A stretch of 64,000 nucleotides of DNA from Cycas panzhihuaensis (taxonomy: Eukaryota > Cycadophyta): positions 70,563,741 through 70,627,740 of the forward strand of contig CM041465.1 in assembly GCA_023213395.1 (NCBI GenBank). The letters are read 5' to 3'. Each line of letters begins with the position of its first letter. Position 1 is the first letter of the stretch. The position numbers and the translations under genes were made by a program. This document shows, piece by piece, positions 12,635-25,076 of this stretch. The notes below the pieces were generated by a model. That model saw nothing but the letters and a program-made list of their open reading frames with translations. It ran no database searches and was not told the origin of the DNA.

Positions 12635-13657
12635 TACAAGTCATGCACAGGTAGAAAATCATTATTTGGATTATTCAATCATCAGTGTTAGGTCATGTTG
12701 TCTTGCCCTATGAGGATTGGCATGTTCGATGACCTTATAGAACTTCCATGGAGGTGCAGATGATTGTTGGTGGATTCTATAGGCCCTTATTTTCTATTTT
12801 GTAAGATTTCAAAGCCCTATAGAGGTGTGAAAATGAGTAGAAGGTGTTTTACAAGTGTTGGAGCCCTTATTTTTCAATCTATAGGCCCAATTACTCTATT
12901 TCTAGCTATAGGATCCTATTGGAGCCCATTGAAGGTGCCAAATCCACTTATTTAAGATGCCACTAAGTTTGAAAATCCTCAAAGGTGATTTTAAAGTTTG
13001 TTGATTAATTTTAGAGGTATTTAAGGTCACCCATATGAGAAGAGATGTCATGCACCTAGTTGTGGATGTTTGTTAGCCCTCTATTAACATGTAATAACCA
13101 ATTGGAGAGTGCAGAGCCCTAATGAGTAATTTCAATACCCATAGTATTTAATATTACCAATAAATATAAGGTATGTTCATATGTTTTAAAGTATTATTAA
13201 ATCGATGATGAAGTATTTATGTCTACATGTTGTATTTAGCATGTGTGTATGTTTTAGTCACCTGTAATGATGTGTTGGTTAATATTAGTCACTTGCTTGA
13301 AATATTTTAGCCATGAAGCTTTAATATAGTCACCTCAGTATATTCATTCAATCACATTTAATATAATATTTGATCATATGCATATATAATTGATGGCTAT
13401 TAACAGATTACAACCAACTAAATTTGTTCATCGCCCACATATATATATTGTGTTTAATGTCACCCATGTTAAGAAATATTACGATCACTTTGATCTCATA
13501 TATAATGCCTCCCTTTTTATATATGTCGCTACAAATGCACATGTAATATTTAATCACAGTTTACCATTTTGTCGTTGATATTTTTGAATGTCATTTGTAA
13601 TATATATATATATGGATGGTTGTAATATATTTACATTCCCATTTACATATTACAACC
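12635..13657 (+). other. Element A leader, no coding recognised
   Basis: AT-rich sequence with no identifiable gag. Small open frames at 12764-12955 and 13390-13578 have no recognisable motif. The first is repeated in the duplicate copy at 58249-58455, which is expected of a copied block and is not evidence of coding. Confidence 0.4.
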
Positions 13658-15193
<1,536 letters not shown>

Positions 15194-15565
15194 TGGTTTT
15201 AATTAATATTTCCAAGGTTTGCAATTATTGATAGTTTATTTCATTACACCGTCGTATATTAATTGAAATTATTTACATTGATATATTATTATTTTTGTCA
15301 ATATTATTTGATACCAAGTCACCAACATATATTTAGCTACAATTGATTTTATCCATTGACTTTTATTTATCAAGTTTCCTTTAATAATTATGAGACACCT
15401 TTTCACTAAGGTTTGATCACCATTTTTTTCATAATATGTTGTTTTCTTATATGAAATCATCTCTTTATGGTATTTCACATTTTTTATTAATGTTTTAAGA
15501 ATTACCTTATGGTTGATGTAAGGGACTATGAGTAAAGATGACAAGTCTACTTATTGGCCTTAAAA

Positions 15566-16157
15566 TGTTTAAGTGATGGATCATTTCAGTGGCAGAGTAT
15601 GCAAGTGTCATCCTTTATATGTTCCTCAGTATTCAATAAGGGATTCTTTAAGTTAGTATATTTTTGGTGATTTGCATAGTAAGATGTGTTGGGTATATGA
15701 CAACAATGTATAAGGAGGCTAAAATTTTGACTTGTTTTTAGTGTAGTTTCCCCACCAACTTTCCTTAGGGGGACCAAGGTTGTTCATTAAAAGGACCTAG
15801 GTCTAATAATTGAGATTTTTACCTTCTTATGATACTTTTCATGCAACCTAAATTGGGTAATTTAGTTGTGTTATTATTCTTTGTGAGAACTCTATGGTGA
15901 CTACACATATAGATTTCCATTCTTGATCAATAAATCTTGATGTCTTTCTTGTGTAGATGTTTCCCTAACACCCTGCTAGTATTTTACCATGTTAAATATG
16001 GTGTACTTGGTAATGCTTATGCTTTTCTTGTGTATGTGTTGAATGATCTCTGGTCTATGTACTTGCATTTTATTATAATTTTGAATCTTATTCTTGTTAC
16101 AAAATAGAATAGATCTTGGTTGTATATTTGGTAATTTAGATCTAGGTCTTCTTAACA
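15566..16157 (+). repeat. Possible solo LTR related to the LTR of G, inside A
   Basis: It runs TGTTTAAG...CTTAACA, about 592 bp. The right half is similar to the G LTR: both have 'TTTTACCATGTTA.ATATGGTGTA', a 'gatcttggt.gtat.tt' stretch near the end and a '..TAACAAG' terminus. No primer site or second LTR is next to it, and no TSD is evident (TAAAA versus AGACA). It could be a solo LTR or a recombination scar. Confidence 0.45.
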
Positions 16158-16159
16158 AG

Positions 16160-18086
16160 ACATATATAAGGAGATGTTATGATGAGACAAAGCTTTGTGA
16201 TTCATTGGCAGTATGAGGCAATTATGCACTTATTACTTATATTAACAAGAGAGTGTTCATGGGAAAAATGGGTGATGTTAGGCTCTTTGTATGTGGTTAC
16301 ATATAAGAGCTTATAGGCAAGAGTAAGCAACGTAAGGCTCTCTAGCATGCAATTACATGAGAGAATAAGTTGGGTGAGAATAGATGAAATGAGACAACAT
16401 GTTAACTCTTTGCATGTGATTTATATATGAGAGGTTTGAGGGTGAGAAAGAAGAGGTCAAAGTAGTGAAGTATCACCAATTAACTGAACTAAGTCGAGAT
16501 TAGGCAAGATAGGGTGAAGAAGGCCGAGTTGATTGAGATACCTTAGTTACAAAATAAAGTAAACTCTGTTATTATTGTTGCAACATAGATCATTACACAA
16601 GTTTATATATATGTAATTTATTAATTAAAAAGGTGTGTTTTATTTGTGTATATTCAAGTTCTATTATATTAGATATGTATGAGGTGACAAGAGGTTTAGA
16701 ATTTGTTGTTTGTATAATGATGGTAGACCATTATACTTTGCCAGTTGGATTGATGTTAACATGAGGCTTTGTGTTCTATTTGATATTGGTTCAACAAATG
16801 TGCATATCTAAACAAACTTGATGTAGAACTAAGATAAACTATTTGATAAAAAATTAAAGTATGAATCGAAAGATCTATGACGAGATGCTTTAAAAATCAG
16901 TTATGTCTTTATCATGGTATAGAATAGTTGTCCTATAAACTCTATAAGGTTACATTGTAGGTGAGTATTATGATGCAGATGGTGAGGTGTTAGTGCATGT
17001 CATTGTTTACCTCCCATAGATTTATAGTAGAAGTTGTAGTAGATAGTTGCATGAGGCCTCTTCTAGTACTATTCATGGCATATTCCCATCATATTATATA
17101 TTAGACTAAGTTAGAAGCCTTCTATTCTTGTTTGAAGTAAATGAAGTATACACATCTTAGATGAAGATCACAATAGCAGGATTACAAGAGTTTGGAGTGT
17201 CTTTATGATCTGTAGGAAAATGCATTATGATTAGTCTAGATGCTAGTTTGAAGAGTTTATGATGTATCATATTAAGTGTCATCTAATTATAGGTTTTATC
17301 CTTTATTGCTTCAATTTTTTGAGCTTTGATTAAGTAATTGCATGAGGAGTTATTTTTTGAAGAGATATGGATTACAATCCCATATTCCATTAATGGTTTG
17401 AAACACAGGGATGATTGAAAAGAAGGAGCGACATGCTAGTCAAGCTCGTGATAGACACCAACGTTAAAACAGAGAAGAATTATAATAGAGAGTTATATTA
17501 GAGGTGTTGTGTGGGATTTGGCCCTCTTATCTCCAAGAAAATAACATGGTTAGTTTACAAGTTGGCAAGACTTGTCGTGCGAGATTTCTAATTGAAAGAA
17601 GGATTCAAATATAAGGAGATATTTGCACCTCTCTTTATGTTGCTTTTGGTCCATTTGAGCCTTACTTTATGATTATATAGTTGGAAGTCACATCATATCA
17701 TGTTAGTATTCCTTAATGGAGGCTTAAAGAAGAGATTCACATGGCTTAACTGGCTTAACCTCTTGGTTAGTCAAAGGAAAATGACTAAGTTTCATGGATA
17801 AAGTATTAGGCATAGAGAGACTTATATAGTTCTGAGAGACTATTAGAGTATAATCTAAAGAATTGTGCACATATGAGCATAGCACCATTACATCCAAGAG
17901 TAGATCAAATCAAGGAAGATGTAGGTTGAAGTTTGTGTAAGTGGAGATCAACTGGTGAATATGCTCACCAAGCTCTAACTAAAGATCACTACATTAACAT
18001 TCGTGCATATTAGGTAAGGTTATCCTTGAGAAGGGATCTATTACCAAGGATAAATCTTAATACCCTACATTCATATTAAGAGGGGA
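16160..18086 (+). pseudogene. Element A pol remnant (RT to RNase H end)
   Basis: Plus-strand frames give ARLVVRDF, then KEGFKYKEIFAPLF and LVFLNGGLKEEIHMA (17565-17740), the copia RT core after the 'ARLV.KGF.Q' block. The RNase H tail VNMLTKL (usual form DMLTKPL) lies at about 17953-17975, close to the 3' LTR. Earlier parts (16680-17120) keep fragments only and I cannot place them. Many stops and indels; non-functional. Confidence 0.65.
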
Positions 18087-18128
18087 TGTTGGAATATATT
18101 ACTAACTAATATTAATATGTAGTGAGAT
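18087..18128 (+). repeat. 3' LTR of A, first 42 bp
   Basis: TGTTGGAATATATTA..ACTAAT.TTAATATGT.GTGAGAT matches the start of the 5' LTR at 12312 and is preceded by the polypurine tract. Element B begins immediately after. Confidence 0.8.
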
Positions 18129-18847
18129 TGTTGAGTGAAGGATCTAGTTGCTACACTCTACTACACTAAAACAATGGTATATAATAAGAGTAAAATAAAG
18201 AGAACAAGATTGAGAGCAAAAATAAGAGGTTAGAATTATGACTCTCCCTTTTATATTCAACCTTATATAATATAGGATATACATTAGGGTTTCTAAAGGA
18301 GTTTTCTACCTAATGACATGATCTTGAAATTACACTTAAATGTAAATGAAATTATATTTAACTATGTGACTTACCTAACCTAAAGTCACCTTCATATAAT
18401 TAATCTAATAACCTTGATATATTAACAACCATCAATCCCTCCTTAATGATAAAGGCCATTATGATAGAATCTATTCTTTGAGGTCTTTATTTGAGCTTCA
18501 TTATTACATTAATACTTTTATGAGAAAACCTTCATGGGGAATAAAAATCCATAAACTTTCTAAGATCTATAGCCCTTTAAATCAAAATGGCTAAGGTGAC
18601 TCTTGATATAGACTAATGGCCAAGCAACTTAAATATGCGACTTGATCATTGAGTCTCCATATACCATTTGGTCATTCCCCATGCCCTTTCAAGTTTTCAT
18701 AGGTTCCAATTTTCTAAGACTAGTATAACCCTTATCCTTGTGTGCCCTGAGGGTTTTCATAAATATGATAGAATAGATACTTACTCTTATTCTTTCATGC
18801 CCTGAGGGTTTTCAGGAATGGAATAGAGTATGATGATCCTGTTGTCA
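18129..18847 (-). repeat. 3' LTR of B
   Basis: 719 bp, plus-strand TGTTGAG...CTGTTGTCA. The minus strand has GGGGGAGA (polypurine tract, 18848-18857) abutting the LTR. The inner end is well fixed by the tract, the outer by the junction with A's LTR. The block 18720-18835 contains two similar segments around 'gccctgagggttttca'. A copy is at 63275-63991. Confidence 0.75.
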
Positions 18848-19419
18848 TCTCCCCCAATTAGTCATAGATAGAGGCCTGAAGATTAAGATACCTACGATAC
18901 TATTTAAGCTTCACCCTTTGTAGTGGTTTGGTGAAGATATTGGCATCTTGATTTGTTGAGGGGTAGTACTCTAGTTAAATTATGTCGTCATGAACTAGTT
19001 CTCGAATCCTATAGGATTTCGTACTTATGTATTTAACGCAATCATGAAATATAAGATTTTTTGCTATATAGATTACTTATTAATTATCTACACGAAGGCT
19101 AGTGGGACTTGTTTGGGTGATATTCAATATCTCCAATAATTTTCTAAGCCATATTCCCTTCTTGCTAGTCTCAAAAGTAACAATGTATTCAACTTTGGTA
19201 GTTGAATCAACAACTATCTTCTGTTGTCTAGATCTCCATGATATTAGTGTTGTTTTAAGAAATATTACTTACTTGGATGTGGATCTCCTATGTCTTTATC
19301 TACGGAAAAGTGCGGGTTTATGTATGCATATAGTTTGAACGCTAAACTAGGTTCATATAATAGACCATATTTGTTGGTCATCTTAAGGTACCTCAACACT
19401 CACACTGCTACGTACCTGT

Positions 19420-19824
19420 TGTAGGAAAAATAATGGAAGGAGAACAGGGTAGAACATAAAAGAGATAATTATAAATCAATACATCATTATTACATAAACA
19501 CAAGATCCATTGTATTCAATCCATTTTTGTAGAGAGAGTATTACAAATGTCTAAAATGAAAGCAGTGTCTAAAGACACTAAGGTTGCACACCCCTCAAAA
19601 TATATAGTTTGGGGGAGGAGGGAAACTCCTCAACCCCTAAAATTTAAATAACAATAAAATAATAACTTAACTTAAATAAACTTAACTCAACTTAAATCAA
19701 ATCAACTTAAACTTACCGTATACTTACCAACACATGTGAGTACCTATATGTGTAAATTGATGAATGTAAGGTGTGCACTCCTGGTTGGAAGGTGGGAGAG
19801 GGGTGATGAGCATTAACCCTAACA
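19420..19824 (-). repeat. 3' LTR of C
   Basis: 405 bp, plus-strand TGTAGGAAAAAT...ATTAACCCTAACA. It matches 24669-25076. By eye, about nine differences occur in the first hundred bases, mostly transitions, so the insertion is not recent. A polypurine tract (plus-strand TTCTCCCCCTT) follows at 19825. Confidence 0.9.
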
Positions 19825-19859
19825 TTCTCCCCCTTAATGGTCATCACGAATAACTTGTC

Positions 19860-20551
19860 TTCTCTTTAAACTTATGGAATTTGTACTTGAAAAAAACTTT
19901 GAAGATATGCTTTATAGTTTGATCTATATTAACTTGCTTCATCCTTTTTGTAATGTATGTATCTTCACCATTGAGTGGTGCAAAAAAATCTGTAAGTGTA
20001 GCTTGATTCACATGTGGATATGTGGCTATAACTTTGACTTTGTCAATTGGAACTTTAAGAAAACTTTAAACTTGAACTTTGTCTTCTGAAAACTTTGTGT
20101 TATATGCAACTGTTATATTATTATATCTCTCCCTCTCAAATGGAGGATCAGGTTCTTATACTATAAGATGATCATGCATTTGACTTGAATCTTCCTTGGT
20201 CTTGTCATTATAATCCACCTATTAAGCTTTTGTCTCACATGCTCAACATCAATGTTAAATTTATTCACCGTATCTTCCCCGTAACTAGAAATTAATATGT
20301 CCCACACAGACTTAGAAGTTATTAGTTTACAAACTCTAGAAAAGACATTATCATCTATAGTGCAAAATAATAAAGCTAGGGCTTCATTATCCTTTTTAAT
20401 GTTGTCTCTAATACTAACATCATATACATCTTGTAAATATTTCTAAAGATCATATGTAATAAAATAATTTTTCATAGTCTTATGCCATAGTGAAAAATTA
20501 TGGCCATCAAAAATAGGAAATTATACTTTATTAAGATTGATTACCATTTTA
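19860..20551 (-). pseudogene. Element C gag remnant
   Basis: From about 20551 the minus strand reads PIFDGHNFSLWHKTMKNYFI, DVYDVSIRDNIKKDNEALAL, TIDDNVFSRVCKLITSKSVW and DILISSYGED. This is the N-terminal half of a copia Gag (pattern FDG.NF..W...M, then ALA.I...L, then A.E.W..L). Stops interrupt it. Between its end and the 3' LTR (about 20200-19860) no protease or pol motif can be seen, only a possible Lys-rich tail. Usual Gag-Pol is over 1200 residues; here only about 220 codons fit. Confidence 0.65.
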
Positions 20552-20899
20552 CTAAAAGCTTTAGCACATAAAAAAGAATATGGTTTACCAAGTCAAAGAA
20601 TTTAATAAATGAATAAATATGACAAACTTATAAGATATAATTTTAGATAAAATTTAAAATAATTTATAGGTCTAATTAGCTTATCACTTGCTTGATGATT
20701 AATTTATGTTAGGATATACTTGAATGCTCAAGTTTAGTAGCTTCAAAGTTATACTAAATGAAGTCATAATAAAGTGAAACTATACCAGTATGAAGATCAA
20801 CGAAAGAACTATTCAATAGAACTAACTTAGTTTAAAAGCGGGTTCCTACAAGTCAATATTTTAATGAATCAAAGATATAGTCATTTTTAGCTTTAATAG

Positions 20900-21640
20900 G
20901 AGCCTAGGGCTCAAAATATTATAAAAATGCTAGTAAAAACTTGTAGAATGATTTAAAATGGTTAAATATGGTTTAAAGAGCTACTTCATATATTTTTCAG
21001 TAAGAAAAACTTGAAAAATAATATAAAAAGATGTAAAAATGATAAATTGTAGGCTATTAAGTACCTCAACTTTGATAGCTTTGAAAATTAGCAAAAACAC
21101 TTCAAAACTTATAAAAAATAGTGTTAGTTTGAATAGGGGCGAGTCGGCTTCCCAACGAAACTAAAGGATCTAAATTCTGATGTAAAACAGAAAAGTTATA
21201 ATGAAAATGACAACAAGTACTTTTGTGGTAAAAATGTTTAAAAAGTGTTAAAAAACACTAAGGTGTCACTTTGGTCGATTAAAATAATGATTAAAATAAA
21301 TCCTAAAAAATAAAATAAATAGATGGTAATGAAGTTTGTTGACAATATATGACTACAGAATAGATCCAGGTAGAAAATAATCACCTGATGATAAAATATA
21401 ATCTATTAAAAAGGTGATTTTGTAAAAATGTTTAAAAAAGCTCTAAAAATCACAAATTGACTTTAAATTGACTGAAAATTGGTCAAATCATCTCCAAATA
21501 GGTCATATGACTAGTCAAAATCATACTACAGAAAATTATGGACGCAATGGAATAGGTTTTATCAGAAATTGATGACCTAGTGAGAAGTTACAACAAAAGT
21601 TTACCCAGTACCCTAAGTGAAATGAAAAATTAAAAAAAAT
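20900..21640 (-). repeat. Leader module of C shared with F
   Basis: The reverse complement of this block aligns with 42236-42900 of element F. Shared strings include AAACCTATTCCATTGCGT, ATTTTCTGTAGT.TGATTTTGACTA, GATTATTTTCTA, AATCGACCAA.GTGACAC and ATTTTACAT.AGAATT. It lies a few hundred bases 5' of gag in both elements, in the same orientation relative to gag. No open frame is shared. Possible roles are RNA packaging or translation control, but that is inference. Confidence 0.7.
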
Positions 21641-22552
21641 AAAAAGGAGAAAATTGTTTATAAACGTTATTGGCCCCTTTAATGATAAGTTATGCTCACA
21701 TGAAAAAGGTCACATGACTAGGGGCTTAAACTTGAGGGGGCTAACACTTTAAAAACCCCATAATTCAACTTATATATAATAAAGTTTAATTTTTTAAAAA
21801 CTTTATATATAAAAAGATATATATCTATATATAATAAAATTATGTTTTGAATAAAAACACCCTTTATTCTCCTCATGTTCATCATGTAACCTTCATTATC
21901 TCATAGTAGTAGTGCTCGGATCGAAAAATAGAGGCGAGAATGAGTTCAAATTTGGGCACATGAGTTAGAAGGTGTTATTGTTGGGTAGTTATGCTTCTAT
22001 GCTATCAACACCTTCTTTGGTTCACTTTAGTTTGGTTTTACCCTATTTTGCATCGCTCATAATGCTATATTCTAGTGCTTATAGGGCTATCAACTGAGAG
22101 GACCTAAGATAACAACATTAGATCCTACAAATCCACCTTCCTCACTTCAATCCGGGCATAGATCTGGGTATTAGGTAGTCGAGCAAGTCAAGATGAGGGT
22201 CATGATGAAGTAATTTAGAGGAGGAAAAGGCGATGTCCATATTTGTTACAATCCTTTTTCTGGGTCTTCTCTTTGTGTATTATGGATCTTTCTTTGGGCC
22301 TAGATTGCATAGGGGCTCAGAAACCTATGAAGATCGGGTTAATAAAACCTTGGGTAAATATTCGAGGAGGTTTGGATTGAATACGAATGATGAAGATGAG
22401 GATGTGGGCCAGATCAAGAAACACTCTCTGCTCAACGATGGGTTTCAGGATGATATCTTTGTTAAGATGGAGATCATAGGCGCCATAAGGAGAGTCGTTG
22501 GATGGAGGGTAGACGTAGGTGTATTAGAGATCATTCAACACCATCCAAATGA
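21641..22552. other. Element C leader, middle part
   Basis: It carries AT-rich sequence (to about 21890), then a more mixed stretch with an open frame on the plus strand (22233-22556, 107 codons) that starts with a hydrophobic segment, IFVTILFLGLLFVYYG. I do not recognise a domain. Its position beside the PPR fragment suggests it may belong to the same captured host sequence. Confidence 0.35.
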
Positions 22553-22555
22553 GTA

Positions 22556-22890
22556 GAGTATGATGCTGTAAAACTCTTCTGTGAAATGCAACAGGAGAGG
22601 ATTTGTTCACTTTTGCCAGCATTCTAATGGCATGTAGTAGCTTAACGCGGCTGGGATTGGGTAAACAGGTGCATGCCCACATAATCAAAATTTGGATTTG
22701 GGTCAAATGTCTGAGTGGAAAGTGCCCTTGTTGACATGTATATTAAATGTTACAATGTAGAGGGTGCACGACAAGTGTTTGGAGAAATGCCTATGCAAAC
22801 TGTGATCCCATGGATTGCAATGATTGCAAGATATGTCCAAAATGAGTATGATGGGTATTTAGTGCTGAGTAAATTTACAAGGATAAATAT
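22556..22890 (+). pseudogene. Captured PPR-protein fragment (PLS type), antisense to C
   Basis: Three adjoining plus-strand frames together read as consecutive pentatricopeptide repeats. DAVKLFCEMQQERI is at 22562-22603, TFASILMACSSLTRLGLGK with QVHAHIIK at 22609-22690, and ALVDMYIKC..VEGARQVFGEMP with a following AMIARYVQN at 22721-22850. The signatures VHAHIIK, ALVDMYIKC and ARQVF.EMP are typical of plant PLS-class organelle RNA-editing or processing factors. At least two frameshifts separate the pieces and both ends are missing. It runs opposite to C, inside its leader, so it is a captured host fragment rather than a retroelement gene. Confidence 0.8.
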
Positions 22891-22924
22891 AATTCTTGAA
22901 AAAAGTTACTGCTTTAATACATAG

Positions 22925-24653
22925 CTTTTGTGATTATAAAATGGTTTAAAGCTACTTATGGAAATGTAAGACAGTGGGCTTTTTAATCGTTTCACTTTAA
23001 GAACTATGATTTGTAATGTGTTTATCTATGGTCTTTTCTTGATATGCCTAAACTCAATCTCATTCTGAGTATGAAATAAATAAGAAATCACTTCTCTTGG
23101 TGATCCTATTTATAGAAAATTTCATAATGTTCTTTGGGGGGATAAAGATGTAGTAATTTCAACAAATCCATTTAGTTTTTACGTAATATCAAACCTACTC
23201 AATGATCGAGCATAAAGGAACTAGCGGAGTAAGTGCAGCGAGAAAAAGAAAATAAATGCACTAATCCAAATGAAAAAAGGCTTTGATTATGAGCCAATGG
23301 CTGCTCAATCTTACATCGAATTTAATAGATAAGGCTTTGGTCACTAATATGATAATATGTTTAAGATCAGAAATAGTATATGTTTCATAGGCAAAACAAT
23401 ATATGTATTCAATATTTAACTATGCAAAGATTGTGCTATAAAACCAAAAAAATTTCATATATGTTGAAGAAAGTATATCAAATAAATCTACAAAGTTTAA
23501 GCTTCTTTGAAACTAATCAAGCTTCGATGCTACCAACACATAGATCTATAAAGTTTTAAGTTTTGAGAACAGATCTAAATATATTGATGAAAATATATCA
23601 AATAATATGCATATATATTTATATCTAATATTTTTCAAATGTATAAGAGAAGAGATATCAAAGAAATGAGAAAATATATATTTAAATCTGAAATAAAACA
23701 AGAAACCTGGTAAGTAGCTGTAGCAGATTTGTAGTAGGTTGACTTCTAAAGATGAGATCTTCTTCCATATAAATCAAAGCTTCAAACAGATTTCTCTAGT
23801 AGGCATATCTGCTAGAATATATGGCCTGTTGGGCTGAATATGCACCAAAACTTGTAGATCTGAAAAAAGAATTTAAAAAAATCGTCAAATATATGATAAA
23901 ATAAGCAGATCTGAAGAATGTGTAGCATATCTGAAGAAAACTTGAATAAATATTATAGATCTTAAAGTAAGTATTGCAGATGTAAAGTAAATATTACAGA
24001 TATATACCCAATATTGTAGATCTGAAGCAAATAAACCCAAAAATAGTGAAATATTTAATAAAATAAGTAGATCTAAAAATATATATAGCAAATCTGAAAT
24101 AAATATTACAGATATAAAGTAAATATTATAGATATATAGCCAATATTATAGATCTGAAATAAATATAGTAGATCTAAAAAAAGTAAACTACAAAATGGTG
24201 AAATATTTAATAAAATAAGAAGATTTGAAGAATATATAATAGATCTGAAGAAAACTTAAATGAATATTACTTGGAGCTATGCTCTTGCACAGATCTTAAA
24301 AACGTATTAGATAAATAGATAAAATATACTTGAAAAATATCAAATATACGATAAAAATATATAAAACTTGTTGATGAAACTTCTATAGAATGATAAAAGC
24401 TTGATATTTGTTATTTGCAGCTATACACTTACATAAATCTGAAGAAAGTTTAAAATATATTTATTATTTTCTAAGTATAACTCAAGAATAAGTAGATCTG
24501 ATAAAAAATAATATAAGAAACTATTGAATAAACTTTGTAGAAAATTAATATAACCAATTTTTGTTACTATGAGTAAATCTGCCTCAAAATACGAATAAAT
24601 CTTCCTTCTTCTTCAAAAAACTTCATATGGAGATGCACTAGCCCAACAATATC
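22925..24653. other. Element C leader, 5' part
   Basis: AT-rich, with no protein recognised. From about 23440 on it is filled with variants of 'agatctgaa(g/a)', densest in the tandem block listed separately. The rest of the stretch shows no structure I can name. Confidence 0.4.
23880..24290. repeat. Imperfect ~155-bp tandem repeat with 'cagatctgaa' sub-units
   Basis: Three unit starts share 'aaatat.t.ataaaataag.agat.t(g/a)aa' at about 23887, 24050 and 24202, giving spacings near 163 and 152. Within the units, shorter copies of 'aatattayagat.t.aa' recur roughly every 20-25 bases. It lies in the leader of C. Confidence 0.65.
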
Positions 24654-24668
24654 TACTTGGATACTAAA

Positions 24669-25076
24669 TGTAGGAAAAATAATGGATGGAGAACATGGTA
24701 CAATATAAAAGAGATAATCATAAATCAATACATCATCATTGCACAAACACAAGATCCATTGTATTTAATCCATTTTTGTAGAGAGAGTATTATAAATATC
24801 CAAAATGAAGGTGATGTTTAAAGACACTAGGGTTGCACACCCCTCAAAATATATAGTTTAGGGGAGGAGGAAACTCTTCAACCCCTAAAATTTAATTAAC
24901 AATAAAATAATAACTTAACTTAACTCAAATGAACTTAACTCAACTTAAATCAAATCAACTTAAACTTACCTTATATTACTTACATATGTGAGCACCCACA
25001 TGTGTAAATTGATGAGTGTAAAGTGTGCACTCCTGGTTGGAAGGTGGGAGAGGGGTGATGAGCATTAACCCCAACA
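24669..25076 (-). repeat. 5' LTR of C
   Basis: 408 bp copy of 19420-19824. Just inside it (24654-24668) the minus strand reads TAGTATCCAAG, a degenerate initiator-Met primer site matching 8 of 12 positions. Confidence 0.9.

Larger units (their letters stand above)
19420..25076 (-). mobile_element. Element C: non-autonomous gag-only copia derivative
   Basis: 5657 bp, with LTRs 19420-19824 and 24669-25076 flanked by a perfect TSD, CCTGT (19415-19419 and 25077-25081). The minus strand places a polypurine tract AAGGGGGAGAA next to the left LTR, so that is the 3' LTR. Only a gag-like remnant is present and no pol domain can be found; a leader of about 3.7 kb precedes gag. The leader holds a captured PPR fragment, a tandem-repeat block and a module shared with F. 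Mobility would depend on enzymes from another element. Confidence 0.85.

Noticed and set aside
12764-12955. 63-codon frame nearly conserved at 58249-58455
   Set aside because: Conservation only reflects the duplicated block. There is no start context, motif or family resemblance.
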